This document shows positions 11,576 to 23,774 of a stretch of 64,000 bases of DNA, piece by piece; within the stretch, counting starts at the first letter, position 1, and each line of letters opens with the position of its first letter. The stretch spans positions 3,391,001 to 3,455,000 of the forward strand of contig JAMJFZ010003581.1 in the NCBI GenBank assembly GCA_026225945.1. Reading direction: 5' to 3'. The position numbers and the translations under genes are program-made. The notes beneath the pieces are model-generated. The model made no database searches, was not told where the DNA came from, and worked only from the letters and a program-made list of their open reading frames with translations. This DNA is from Cricetomys ansorgei (lineage: Eukaryota > Chordata > Mammalia > Rodentia > Nesomyidae).

Positions 11576-14500
11576 GTTTTCTTAAAGTTTCTTACTTCAT
11601 ATCTGCAATCAGTATTTATCCACAGTTTGTGTTTCATATTTAAAAGGTATTCAAACATCCCTTATAAACACACAATAGGGCAAAGCAAGAAAGATAGAAG
11701 TTGAGAAAGAAAAAGGGGAGAAACAAGGGGAGAAGCATGAATTGGAGCCAAGCAGATATTCGCAGTGATGCTGAACAGTTTCTCATAGCTATGCTCGCTG
11801 CTACAGTTGGGCCAACACAGTGCCTGCCATTGTATGAATGCATGCAGGGCAAAGGAACTCTCACCCATTCTACAGTTCACGAAGTTTACAAATCAAAGAT
11901 GAGCCTGAGCATAAAACTAGGCCATTGGATCTGTCCAGGGTCCTCATAAAGGGACCATCACAATGTCAGGAGTGAGCAACATCCTTGTCATGGCACACGA
12001 CAGAATGATGGACGATGTGCTTCTGATCAAAAAGTGTGCCCAGTAAAAACAAGGAAGCGCTCAAAACATTCTGGCTGATGGGCGCTGCAGGATTGGAGAG
12101 GATTCTAGAAAATAGCACACAAAGGTAAAGTAGTTACACTGGTTTTAACTCACAGTCAATCAGTAGACCAAACCTAACTTCTGAAGGTTCTCTCTCCAAC
12201 TGCTTAGAAAACATTTGAGAGAGAAGTGGAGTCATCACTGCTGATGTTTAGAATTTTGTCTCAACAAAGGAATCCCCGACAAGCCAGGTAACTGTACTAT
12301 TAGCCAGCCAGCAAAGCCGGAGTTAATTATTCTACATAAATACTGCCGGTAATGCGGAAAGGAGCACGGAGTTCCCAAGACGAAAATGAAGAAGCGGATT
12401 TTCCTCATGACCTTAACGGTTCAGCACTGTCCTGGTGAGAAGGCTGTGTAGGAAGTTCTGAGGAGCCTTTATCATCATGTGAGACCGTGCCATATTCCTT
12501 ACACAGTGTTTTGATACTTAGGATCCCTGTAAGTTTAAATTATCTTAATAAAAAACTGGGTATCTCAAAATCACAAGACTTTCATCTGTCAGATGAAAGC
12601 TAGGACCTGCCAGAGAAGGAAACCATTTGTCACCCTCTCCTCTGCTCCTGTGGACCAGTCACAGGCGAATCCCATCTGTCAGTGTGGTAAAGACTTCGAT
12701 GGGCCTCTCAGGAGGCCCTGATGGAAAGACTGCTACCAGGAAGGTGATAACTAGCTTGCATATGATAGTTTAACCCACATGTCTGGGCTCAATCCACCAT
12801 AATGTCTTAGTCCAGCCAGTCTTACTACTGATGTGTGCATTGACCCGTCTCTGGTCCTGATGCTACCTAAATATAAGGTCCTTATGAAGAGGATGGCTGC
12901 TCTGTGCTGCACATCTTGGTCCTGGAAACCTGACTGGAGCGGTATGGAGATAAAGAAACGGGAGACACTGAAGAAATGACAGACGCATATACAGAAAAGC
13001 TGGGATTGTGTGGGTTCTGCTGGCTCTAATGGAGAGTACCTACTACATAACCCAGGAACTTGAAGTGTTGATTATGTACAGCACGAGAAGGAGGAGGCAT
13101 TAGCTAGTCTTAGTGGGAGATCTTTGTAGGGGAGCAGTTTTCAGGCTGTAAAATCCCCAAGGAGGAAGCTATGGTCCAGAGGACGCTTTCTGTGCACAGG
13201 TCTTAGCTAAAGGACAACTATTCATTAGCATTCACACTGGACCAGTAGAAGGCTTTGCCATTCGCCCGAGTCTCACCAGGGGAAGCCTCTGCCATTTCCA
13301 TGGGACCGAGACTCTGCAGTCCTTGACACAGCAGTGCTCATTCAGTTCATCCAGTCTCAAAGGGAGCCCCGCTACTCATCGTCACCCACAGAAGAAATGG
13401 GAAGACCTTATGTCACAGGTCTGCTTTAAGAAAAGGCAGGTGTCTGGAAAGGTCTAGAATTCCCTCTCACAAGAACTCAGGAGAAAAACGATAAGCAAAA
13501 TCCCAGCCCCAAACTGTGAAAGAAGCCCCGTTACCCTCACGTCACTTTGCCTCTCCCATGAACGTCTCCCAGCACAGAAGCTTCCATAGCCCGTGTGCCC
13601 TTCTGGTTTGCTATCTCCAGCATGGCTACATAGCATTGCCATGTGACGTCGTGTCTGTAGGTTGTTCTATTCGGAAAGTCTGTGTTCCCTTGATTCCACT
13701 GAGCTGCCGCGTGTTTTAAACAAGAAAGAAACAGAAACAAAACCAAACAAAGATATGCCAAGAGATTTCCCCAAACGCCCTATACCAAAAGAATGTAGAG
13801 TGACAATGGTCTTTTGAACCAAGATGAGTTCAAACATTTACAACTTGGGGAATCCCTCATCAATCAAAACAGTATAAAACTTGGCATGAAGGTGAGGATT
13901 GTTAAAATGATTAGAACAAAAAAATTTGTAACTTCTATAACTCTTGGGAAAAATATGAGACTATGTGACCCTGTGTCATAGAGGGACCTAAGGAAGAGGC
14001 CTCATTCCCTTCCAGGAAGTATGCCCAAGATGGTGTGGAGTGTGGAGCCATGCACGGAGGCCTGGAGTCTTTCGGGAGGTTTGCAGCCCAGCTAAGCTAA
14101 GTGCCAGTTTCTATGACTGAGAAGTGTAGGGATACCCAACTGCTCTTTTCCACTCTCAGCTGCTTCGCTTCTGATCTTTAAAATATGGGTCCTTCCCTGA
14201 AGTAATTCCCCAATTCTCTGGACACCCATCTGGTATTCTATAATTTATGATATCACCTACCTGGAGACAGTGTCAGGTCATTGGTGAGGGACTCAGGTCT
14301 GTAAGACCGTGCCCCGTTTAAACACCAATCATGAGATAATGTGTGCTTCTGACTCAATAGTTACGAACAGATGGTTTCTACAAACCTCTACTCGGCCTTC
14401 ATAAACTTATACTTATCCATTCATTATAAAGCATCCACCTCAGCAACAGTCACATAGCGCAGAACACAGGAGCAAGAGCGTGAGAAGCCACACAGCTTCC

Positions 14501-15320
14501 AGGCTCCTAGGGACATCACACTCCCAGCCCCATCACGAGAAGATTCATGAACTCTGACCCTTTGGGCTTTTATGGATGCCTCCTTATGGACATAGTTCAC
14601 TACTTTATTGGCTATTGGCAATGAGCTCTACTTTATCTTGGCTCTTCCTCTGGGAGTTTAGCCACCTTCTAGTCACAGATTGTCCTGACAACTAACTCTC
14701 ACCAGAGGCTAACAAGGGTAACTATCTTTCTCATTAACATAGCAAAAACCACATCACTTCTGGCTACTTTAAGGACTCCAGCAGCTTTGTGCCAGGGACC
14801 AAGGATGAAGATATATAAATTCGCATTTCTTTTCATGATCACAGCATCAGGCGTTTAGCTGATCTTGATCATTTCCCTAGAGGGTTTAATCACCAGAATG
14901 AGAGGGGAGAAACTCGGATCTCCAAGCGTGAAGTTAGTCCGTCCAGTCTTATGACTGATCCACGCATTAATAATACAATCTCAGCCATCAAAACACAGTC
15001 TAGGTGGCTGAACGTGCCCCTCCCTTCCTCGAGCCTATCTGCTTGGAACCTAGCTCCCAGCTATCTAATAAGGAGTGCCAAGAGTCAGAAAACTTAGTGA
15101 AGACAGGGATCTGCAGGGGACATTGTATGCTTAGGACACGAGTTGGTTCAGTCTCCACACAGTGACAGGCTGCTCTCTGGGTAAGGTTCTCTCGCCACAT
15201 TAATCCAGGTTATTCTAGTGAGCCACCTAGGCCTCATCCAGGCTGCCCAGAGTATGTGGCCCTTGGTGGTTCTAAATGATTATCTATTGGTGAGTATCTT
15301 TGAGTGTTTAATTACTCCGA
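11576..15320. other. Long repeat-poor intronic block
   Basis: Nearly 3.7 kb without a SINE, LTR or microsatellite I can recognise, which is unusual beside its neighbours. It contains a short perfect hairpin at 12579-12599. No exon or RNA gene was found. Confidence 0.5.
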
Positions 15321-15323
15321 GTG

Positions 15324-15718
15324 TGCTGGTTAGTCTTTGTCAACTTGATGCACGCTAGAATCCTTTGGGAAGAAGGGACCTCACTTCTGACTGGGCTGTA
15401 GGCAGTTCTGCGGGGGCATATTTTCTTGGTTGATGATCAGTGTGAGAGAACCCAGCCTATTGTGGGCGGTGCTACCCTTGTGCAGGCGGTCCTGACAGGT
15501 ATGGGAACGGTAGCTGATGAGAGCCTAGGGAGCAAGTCAGCAAACAGCTTCCTCTATGGTCTCTGCTTCAGTTCCTGCTTCCAAGTTCCTGCCTTGAGCT
15601 CCTGCCCTGACTTTCCTTAGTGATGGACTACGCCCCAGGATGAATAAGCCAATGAACCCCTCCCCAAGTTGCTATTGGTCTTGGTCCTTATCACAGGGAT
15701 AGAAAGTTAACTAGAACA
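15324..15718 (+). mobile_element. MaLR-like solo LTR, near full length
   Basis: Begins GTGCTGGTTAGTCTTTGTCA ACTTGATGCACGCTAGAATC and ends GTTGCTATTGGTCTTGGTCC, TTATCACAGGGATAGAAAGT, TAACTAGAACA. This is a very common rodent family; I treat it as ERVL-MaLR-like, with name uncertain. Confidence 0.6.
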
Positions 15719-16164
15719 TCCATGGTACCTCTTACCCCAGCGAAGGTGTGCCTGCAAGCATAGGAGTGGTGGTCTTCCACAGAACGAGGAGAGTAGCCTA
15801 GACAAGCTCTTTGAGAACAGATGTGAACACTGGCCTCTGCTACCCGGCACACTGGGCCTGTGTTCACGGTCGCATGTTCTAAACAAAGGAAATATCTAAC
15901 AGTCCCCATATAGCTGCCACTTTCTGGGTGACAGTATCGATGGCCACCTTCCCTTGGGACATTTCTCAAGGGCCAGTGACAGCTTTGTCCTTGACTGGAG
16001 CATCTATCCCTTTTCTCTGGTCTTTAGTGTGCAAGATCGTCTGTGGTTAGCATCAACCTGATCAGATGTAGGCCCTAACTGTGCTCATGTAATTGAAGAT
16101 GGCATTGAACTTTACAGTCAAGTATTGATTTACCTATTAAGTATAAGTATGAAGAAGCACTATA

Positions 16165-16380
16165 CAAATGTGTCAGGCATATAGCGTTTGGAATTACACA
16201 ATATGGATTCCAGACTTAATTTACCCCAACATACGGTACCTCCAGTCTCTTATCTATAGAATGGGAACAGCGACAATATCCATCTCTCAGAGGTGCCCTG
16301 AATATGAAATAAATCGATATAATTAAGGTATTTGAAGTGCTGAGCATAATATAATTGTGTGAGATATTATTATTAACCTC
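16165..16380 (+). repeat. MIR SINE relic
   Basis: GGAATTACACAATATGGATT, CTCTTATCTATAGAATGGGA, CAGAGGTGCCCTGAATATGA and AAGTGCTGAGCATAATATAA track the MIR consensus from its middle to a TATTATTATTA end. Confidence 0.65.
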
Positions 16381-16383
16381 ATA

Positions 16384-16570
16384 TTGGGATGTAGACAGCA
16401 TTTTATTTCTATGTCTATGTTCGGCCTACTGTCTATATTTGGTTTATATGTCTATGTCTATATTTGGCCTATTAGTTGTAGCTGTATAAACCTCCCTATG
16501 TCTAGATTCATTTATATTTTGCCTATGTCAGTGTCTATATCTATCCTTGGTTCTGTTCATAATCATTTAA
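16384..16570 (+). repeat. Degenerate TCTA/TTTGGCCTA tandem array
   Basis: The units TATGTCTATGTTCGGCCTA, CTGTCTATATTTGG, TATGTCTATGTCTATATTTGG and CCTATGTCAGTGTCTA repeat imperfectly over ~190 bp. It looks like an old decayed microsatellite or minisatellite. Confidence 0.5.
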
Positions 16571-16729
16571 GCCTATAAAGAGCAATTATAGGAATGCTTA
16601 CACACATCACATAAAACCAACTATAAATACACTAACGTGACTTTATTGGTGGTTACGCACTTAAAATGTAGCATTCCAGTTAACCACAGACATTTCCTTC
16701 TTATCTGAAAAGCTTTACAAACATCAGTA

Positions 16730-16965
16730 AAATGTTTGCTGGGTAAAGACCTGTGCTCAATCTTGACCCATGTTGTAAAAAACAAGTCGCGGGTGTGTGT
16801 GCCTATACCAGAGTTGAGATGGCAGAGACAGGAGGATTCCTGGGGCTCACTGGACAGTCAGCCTAGATTACCTGGCAAGTTGCAGGCCAGTGAAAACCCT
16901 GTCTCAGACAATATGGCAGATGGTGCCTCAAGAAAGACACCCACAGTGGCAGACACCCCATCTCC
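16730..16965 (+). mobile_element. RSINE1/B4-type SINE
   Basis: CGCGGGTGTGTGTGCCTATA, GATGGCAGAGACAGGAGGAT, TCCTGGGGCTCACTGGACAG, TCAGCCTAGATTACCTGGCA and ACCCTGTCTCAGACAATATG follow the RSINE1 body. Confidence 0.75.
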
Positions 16966-17059
16966 CATTGTTTCCTAGGCAGATGCTGTGGGATAGCCAA
17001 TAAGTGCCTTAATTTTAATGGTCCTAAAGTCAAGCATTTTGCTGGGACCTGTAGGCTGC

Positions 17060-17790
17060 TACCTATGTGTCCCTACAAATGTCCCCCACCCTCACAGTTG
17101 CTCAAACCAGAAGCTAAACGTCCTGCCTCGTCCCCCTCCCTCGCTCTGGCATTCAACAATAGGCAGCCCCTGAATACTGTGGATTCCTTGTTCTTCAGTC
17201 ACCATTCCCCTGCTGTCCCCATCTTGTCACTAACATCCGGGCTCGCTGCAGTGGACCCTGTGACTGTTCCAGACATGCTTTCTATCTGGACGTTTTCAAA
17301 GCAATCTGGAAAGATGGCTGATAGGACCTTCAGCAAGAAAAATTCCAGTTGTGCCCTTCCGTTATAAAATCCTGCGGCGGCTTCCCACGGTGTTCAGAGC
17401 GAAGCTCAGCTTGGCATTCAAGACCACTCATAAGATGGCGCTCCCTTACCCCGCTAAACTCATACTCCACCTCCGGCCCATCCTGTTCCCTACATTCTAG
17501 ACCAACTTCACTCACAGAGCCCAAAGGTAGGCTGTTCCCTCTCCAAGCCTTCCTTCTCTCCTTTACTCTTCTGCTGGCCACGCCATGTTGCTGCAGGTAA
17601 CTCTGAATTGTCTCTCTAAGCCCAGCTTATCTCTCATGCTTGAGAGACCTTTCCCCAATCCCACTGGGGTCTGAGCTTCCTTCCGCTAGAGTTTCAGTGA
17701 GTGAGGGCAAAGGCTCTCTTAACATCTTGGACTTCAAGAGCAGGAATGGTGTCATTGTCTTTTAAGTTGGGGCTTATCAAGCCCCAACAA
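17060..17790 (+). mobile_element. Long L2 LINE 3' fragment
   Basis: The landmarks AAAATCCTGCGGCGGCTTCC, CAGCTTGGCATTCAAGACCA, AGGCTGTTCCCTCTCCAAGC and CAAGAGCAGGAATGGTGTCA follow the L2 3' consensus in order over about 700 bp. That is long for an element of this age in a rodent. Confidence 0.75.
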
Positions 17791-18620
17791 TAAGCTATAC
17801 AGGATGTTTGGACTCCGAAGAGTGCTAACGCGGTAGCGAAATGAGTGAGTTAATGTTGGAGGATAGCCTTCCGACCCACACGCCGCCCTCCGACCCCCAC
17901 ACACCGCCTTCTGGAGTATTGTTTTCATTAATCAAATCAACCCACATGCACTAAGCAAATGGATTAAGACCGTCCATATAAAGATGCAATAAGGAAGGCA
18001 TGATTGAATCTGACATTTTCCTAACCACATTCCCTTCCTCTGGACAGGTTTAATTTCCACTTCCTTTAGAGCCTTTCAAGAACTCTGAATCTCTTGTCAG
18101 GCTCCTGTGCCATTATGGGTGTGTATGCCGGAGTGGGGGCAACGCTAAGAAAGTGCAGGGAATAGACGTAGTCGTACTCTGCTGTGGCAGCTCAGCAAGG
18201 AGGACAAGGAGGCCTTTTCATGGTTGCAAACCTTGCCGGACCTCAGCAGAGGGAACCACTGTCATGGCTGGTGCCATACCGCCAGTGGAACCCCGAGCGT
18301 CTGAGCTCAGGTTTTTTAATCGATTCAGAACCCCTCAGGTGGACATCATAAGCAATCAAACACCGCCCCCCCACCCCGCCCAGACATCCAACACCTGCAG
18401 ACAATACAAATACAATGCCAAGGCCTATGCATCCCTTTTTCTAACAGCGCACAAAAACAATTATTTTATATATAACTAAAAATAAACTTCTACAGCAAGT
18501 AGATGGTGTTATAATCTAATGTGCTCCATTTGACGCATGAGTCCAGGCAGCATGGCATGATCAAAAGACTTCTATATTCATTTTTACCTGATCATGTATT
18601 TAAAAATGGTGTTTTCTAAC
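17791..18620. other. Intronic DNA without recognised repeats
   Basis: No coding similarity. A 108-codon plus-strand frame (18153-18479) shows no known domain and is treated as chance. Confidence 0.45.
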
Positions 18621-18713
18621 TGATTTCCTCCCATGAAACTGAAATGGCACTCACATTATTTTAAGAAGCATATATGAACATTTTTTAAAATGACTCAATC
18701 ATTAAATCTAAAA
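18621..18713 (+). repeat. Local direct repeat, copy 1 (AP-1 motif)
   Basis: TTTCCTCCCATGAAACTGA … GAAGCATATATGAACA … ATGACTCAATCATTAAATCT. It aligns along ~93 bp with 19528-19620, with small indels. TGACTCA is the AP-1 consensus. Confidence 0.7.
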
Positions 18714-19050
18714 AAAAAAAAAAAAGTACAGGTTTTATGCTTCCCATTTTTTTTCTACTGGCCCCCTTTCTGCCTCTTCATTTTTGGGGAGTTCTAAGCC
18801 TCACCCACCAGGCAGTGACTTGCTACACAATTACACTGTTACTAAGCAGGTATAGAATCGAAAGAAATGGAAAATGAAAGAGGACTGAGCATTGGCTGTC
18901 AGCAAGCGCCTGCAAGAGTCTTGCATTTATTTTCACAGCCAGAGGCTTCTGGGAATATACTTCATTTGCATTCTAAACTGCAGTTCAGGGGCCTGCAGAT
19001 GCTTTCCAGCTTGCATTTAAGGAAATACATCTCTCAGGAACACCACACTA

Positions 19051-19227
19051 GGATGCAGTCAGCTCAGTGGTTAAGAAAGCTGGGTGATCGTGCAGATCCT
19101 GGGGGTCTTGGGATCCCAGCCCCTACATTAGGGTTATTGACAACCACCTGTAACCCCAGATCAATCCAAGGGATCTGTCCTCTGCAAGCACCTTCAGGAT
19201 CCCCCAACCCCCCCCCTCTCTCTCTCA

Positions 19228-19261
<34 letters not shown>

Positions 19262-19262
19262 A
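19051..19262 (+). mobile_element. B3-type SINE with (CT)n(CA)n tail
   Basis: CAGTCAGCTCAGTGGTTAAG, CTTGGGATCCCAGCCCCTAC, TTGACAACCACCTGTAACCC, then CT and CA tracts. Confidence 0.7.
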
Positions 19263-19527
19263 TTAAAACAAACAAAAAGTATAAGAGACGGAATTCAGTA
19301 ATGAGATGTTCCAGATTCTCAAGGTGGAGGTAAGACTCGCTTCTCTGTTGGCCTGTCAATAACTGATGAGCACATGTTTAGGAAGTGTCATGTTAAATTA
19401 AAAGACGAAATTCTAAATAAGTTCCACTTCACGTCCTTCTGAAGACGAGCAAATTAAAGTTTAATCTGTTCATTTTCCTCCCTGGCATAAGATCAAAGGG
19501 AGGTTGCAAATGGGGTGTCAAATCCTT

Positions 19528-19620
19528 TGACTTACTTCTTTCCATGAAATTGAGATGCCATTTGTGTTCTTTAAAGAGGCAGATATGAGCAACTTTTATG
19601 ACTCAATCATAAAATCTAAA
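19528..19620 (+). repeat. Local direct repeat, copy 2 (AP-1 motif)
   Basis: ACTTCTTTCCATGAAATTGA … GAGGCAGATATGAGCAACTT … TATGACTCAATCATAAAATC. The TGACTCAATCAT core is kept exactly, about 910 bp from copy 1. Confidence 0.7.
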
Positions 19621-20404
19621 CGTGTAGCTTTTCCGCGTCTCACGTTCTCCCCTTCTCTCCTCTCCTCTTCTGTTTTACATGGGCTCTGTGTCTCTCTTCC
19701 CGATCAAATGACATAAAACGGGGTGGGCTTGGATGATAAAGTTGTATGCGAATTTCTCACATTCAACTTTCTTGATATTCAAAATTAAAATAATTGTCTC
19801 ACACCCTCCCCCCCCATCCCTCCATGTACAAATTAAGGATATAAGATAACCTAAATGAAAGCCTTTCCAATTTGAAACATGCCCATCAACACTGGTGAAC
19901 ACTGAACCAGATTTACGAAAACCAAACTGACTCCAGCTGTAGCTAACACTGAGCACAATTCAGGACCGCCGTTCTCTACGGTAACTAAATTCCCACTTGG
20001 GAATTTCTAAGACAGCAAATATATGCAGCTCTGGCGTTTAGTGTGCTTCTGTTCTGGGGCAGGTAAAGAAACGGAGAGAGAAAGGAGGTATGTGGGGGTG
20101 AGATGGGGTGAATACTTTGTCTAAGAGGGCCAGTCTTAGCTACAGACTACAAATTTGCTACAGAGAATCTGTCTTCTAGTCTGAACTTCCAGGCTAGCCC
20201 ACCTAAGGCAGAAGGGAATGTGGTCTAACACAGCTTTCACCTCTTTGGCTACATCTCATCCGAGAAGATGGACATGGCTTTTGTCTTCAGTCAGTTTTCC
20301 TGGAGCACATCTCCCACAGAGAACTTCCATCCAGTCTTAGGAGAAATGGCTAGGAATCCGAAAGAAGCTTTGTCTATTAAAAGGGAAGAGAGCTGAATTG
20401 ATGT

Positions 20405-20540
20405 CCTTCAGGTAAATACCCAGGAGTGATTTAGATAGTTCCTATGGTGGATCTGATTTTAGTTTCTTGAGAACCTCCATACTGGTCTCCATAGGAGATG
20501 GAGTAGTTTACACACCTACCAGCAGGATCTATGGGTTCTA
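20405..20540 (+). repeat. L1M-type 3' fragment
   Basis: TTCAGGTAAATACCCAGGAG, TTTCTTGAGAACCTCCATAC, TGGTCTCCATAGGAGATGGA and ACACACCTACCAGCAG match the L1M 3' region. Confidence 0.7.
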
Positions 20541-21325
20541 AACACACCATTAAATGATGAAGAAATCACATAAAATGTCACTGATACAAAAGGTGAAAGT
20601 TCAGACTGTAAGCAACTGAACATGTATCATGGTGATGAAACTGCCTTTCTTCCTCAGTATGCATGTGGTGCACAAACGTGTGTAATGTTTGTTTTTTTTC
20701 CCATACACTTGATTTAGGGTTCAGACCCTCACCAGCCAAGTAAGATGATTTGACTAAGAATTCCACACAGGATTATTTCTCTTCGTATGGCATATATAGG
20801 AAAAGTGTGGAGTGAGGCAGAAAGCTGGGGAAACCAGTAACTCGTAGCTGGTGACCACTGTAATTGGATTATTACATAATGCATTGTTCAAGCCAGGCAC
20901 TGAACCTGGCGATTGCTATTCATTATGCTGTGACCTCAGCTGTGTCTTGGCACAGTGGCTCTCTACTGTGGTCCTCTACTGACTGTTCCTCTCATCCGGT
21001 GATCCCTAAACTATGTCCTACACCTCACTGGAGAGCCCTGGTAATGCTGTCTACAGAAGTAACCTGCCCAGATGTGCGGGACTCCTCTGCTAACCTTGGT
21101 ACGCACCAGCGTTTCTCTGCCAAAGCCTACGTATTTTAAATCGACCGAGTGATGGGTTGTATGTTAATGGTGGCTGGAAATCCTAGGGGGGCTGATAAGA
21201 ATACCGGCTATGCTTTCAACTAGAGCCTGGCTGCTTAGCACATCTCTTGGCTACTTCCCAAGAGCACACAGAGGCTTTGAATTTTTTTCAGTTCTCAGAA
21301 ATAGCGGAACTGCTGATACCTAGCA
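20541..21325. other. Intronic DNA without recognised repeats
   Basis: No repeat family or exon was recognised. Confidence 0.45.
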
Positions 21326-21329
21326 GACC

Positions 21330-21635
21330 TCATTGAGGTTGAGCGGTGTTCGACAGCTCCATACAGCGGGGTTGTGGGGAGGGTTCGGTGCCTGAAGTGC
21401 GAACCTGGGGTCCTGAGCCAGTCCTCAGAACCTACACAAAAAGTCAGGTGTTGTGGGGTACACTTGTAATTCCAGTGCTGGGGAGGCAGAGACAGGAAGA
21501 TCTCTGGGGCTTACTGGCCAACCAGTCTACCCTAACTAATGACCCCAAGTCCCAGTGAGAGATCCATTTTACAAACAAAATAGTCAAATAGTAGACTGTT
21601 TGCCTACATGCATACATACACACCTGTTGTGGAAG
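21330..21635 (+). mobile_element. RSINE1/B4-type SINE
   Basis: GTGCGAACCTGGGGTCCTGA, GTCAGGTGTTGTGGGGTACA, TGCTGGGGAGGCAGAGACAG, TCTGGGGCTTACTGGCCAAC and a CATACATACACAC tail. Confidence 0.8.
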
Positions 21636-22624
21636 TTTGTCTTTAGTTGTGTTTAAAATGTTTTCTGCACTGTGAGGGGTGAGGGGCTGCCTAGGGTCTT
21701 TGCATTTTGTATTGTCTGCAGGTGTTGGATTTATGTGGGGGACATTGATTGCTTATGATTTGCATCTGAGGAGTTCTGAATCAATAAAACACCTGAGCTC
21801 AGATGCTTGGGGTTCCACCGTTGAAGATGGTACTTGCCATGACGGTGGTTCCCTGTGCTGAGGTCTGGCTGGGTTTGAGTCTATGAAAATGCCTCCTTGT
21901 CTCTCTGAGCCCACTCAGAGGGCATACCAGTACACCCACCAGCACAGCAGCACCAGCAGCAGCATCTTCCCTATACCCTCAGAGGCTGTCGAAGGAGCAT
22001 GATCTGAGTTCCCAAGCCCTTGCATTTATTAGCTAATCCACACCTTTCATTTCAACAGATCCACAGATAATCGGTATTACGAAAGTCTACAGTTAAAAGA
22101 TTCCAGACTGGGCCATCTGAGACATAAGAGTTTACTCACATGTTGGATAAGTTAGTTTACAATGTACTGCTGGCAGTTACGAGGACTGTCCAGGGGTGCC
22201 AGCGCTCTTCATCTCTTTGCAGTAACGGGTACATATGTAGCGATGGTCCAGTTGAAAGCATCTTTCTTCAAATCGCTGTCTGTACTTTACTGTCTTACTC
22301 TTTATTCAATAGATTAAATGGTGCGAGATCTCATCTGAGCCGATGAGCAAGGTGCCTACCTGCCTTCAGGCCAGTCTATGGCGATTCCTTTTTGTTTCAT
22401 GTCACTTCGGGGTAGCACATCTGGGACTAGGCAGTACATTTCCAAGAACAATATAGCCCTCTGCCTTTGTGACATGAAAATACAGGTTTGCAGATCTCAC
22501 TCAGCTTTGCTTCTTACCAATTAAGCTTTCCTTTAGCATTCCCTTGGAGTTTAGAAATATGAGCACAGTATATTTTAGGGAGGTGTGTTTATATCAAAAT
22601 TCGTACTCCTTGGAAAGCCAATTA

Positions 22625-22770
22625 GCAAACCGCAGTCTATTCCAATTTTCTGCCTGTTTATGCAAATAAAGTTTTATTGTCCCACATTCATTTGTTACAT
22701 ATTGGAACGTTGGAGAACGACGCAGAGTTAAGACACGTGGCTGCCCTAAATCTAAAATATGTATCTATAT
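22625..22770. repeat. Ancient repeat relic, possibly hAT-Charlie DNA transposon
   Basis: CTGCCTGTTTATGCAAATAA, AGTTTTATTGTCCCACATTC, ATTTGTTACATATTGGAACG and CTAAATCTAAAATATG follow a widely dispersed eutherian repeat (TGTTTGTAAATAAAGTTTTA type). Family name tentative. Confidence 0.4.
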
Positions 22771-22785
22771 GGTTTGTCTTTTAAA

Positions 22786-22822
22786 AGTGTGTTGTGTGTG
22801 TGTGTGTGCGTGTGTGTGTGTG
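22786..22822 (+). repeat. (GT)n microsatellite
   Basis: About 37 bp of GT with one GC interruption, at the tail side of an antisense RSINE1. Confidence 0.95.
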
Positions 22823-23140
22823 AGGAAGGCGGTTGTGCACGCGTGTGCATTCACAGGTGCACCTATATGCACTTGAAGATCCCAGAGGAGGAAGTTGGGT
22901 ATCCTGATCTAATATTCTTCACCTTATTCCTTTGAGATAGGATTTCTTACTGGAATTGGCGCTATGCTGGCAGCCAGCAAGCCCTCATGTTCCTCCTACC
23001 TCTACTCTACCACCCCGGAGCTGGGGTGACGGGTCCACACAGGACCACATTGCTTTTAATCACAAATGCTAGAGGTTTGGGCTCAGGGCCTGGGCTTGCA
23101 TCACAAGCACTTCTCCCCACTGAGCCGTCTCCTCGGGTGA
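22823..23140 (-). mobile_element. RSINE1/B4-type SINE
   Basis: Antisense order: TGCACTTGAAGATCCCAGAG, CTTTGAGATAGGATTTCTTA, CTGGCAGCCAGCAAGCCCTC, GAGCTGGGGTGACGGGTC, CACTGAGCCGTCTCCTCGG. Confidence 0.7.
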
Positions 23141-23261
23141 CCTGTCTGGTTTTTGCAGACCCCTCAGGTCGGGGTTTCCGATCCACTCATAATACCCTTG
23201 AAGACGGGTTTTAAAATCTTGTTCTTGCTATTTCAAAGGGATGTCCTTAGCGTCAAATCAA

Positions 23262-23634
23262 GTCGCGATGGATTGAATGAGAACGGCCCCTAGAGGCTCG
23301 TATTTAAATGCTTAGTCATAGGGATGTGGCACCATCTGGAGATTAGGAGGTGTGGCCTTGTTGGAGGAAGTGTTCACTGTGGGGTACGCTTGGAGGTTTC
23401 AAAAGCCCACCCACGCCAGGCCCAGTTCGCTCTCCCTTTCTGCCGGCCTGTGAATCAGGATGCAGCTCTCAGCGACTGCTCCAGCACCACGCAATTCGCC
23501 ACGGTGACAGCGGTTGGACGAAAAACCCCTGAAACTCTACGCAGGTCCCCAGTAAATGTTTTATCTTCTAAGAGTCGCTGTGCTCATGGTGTCTTTTCAC
23601 AGCAAACGAGCGGTGACTGAGACACAAATACTTT
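23262..23634 (+). mobile_element. MaLR-type solo LTR, near full length
   Basis: GATGGATTGAATGAGAACGG, GGAGGTGTGGCCTTGTTGGA, TTTCAAAAGCCCACCC, TGCTCCAGCACCACGCAATT and GGTGTCTTTTCACAGCAAAC match a rodent LTR family with clear MST/MLT1-like order. Confidence 0.7.
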
Positions 23635-23774
23635 CTAAGTTTGCTATTTCAGGCCAGAAGTGCGCCAGAGACTTCTTATTGAGATTATGCGAGGCTGAAA
23701 TGCATGAAATTGCATTTCATGAAGGTCAGGAATCATTTTCCATTTTTCTGCTGTTTCATCCATGGAAACAGGTT

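Noticed and set aside
13640..13655. CRE-like TGACGTCG
   Set aside because: Single 7-of-8 match without supporting sites or promoter features.
22660..22667. Perfect octamer ATGCAAAT
   Set aside because: It sits inside an ancient dispersed repeat whose consensus has a similar sequence there.
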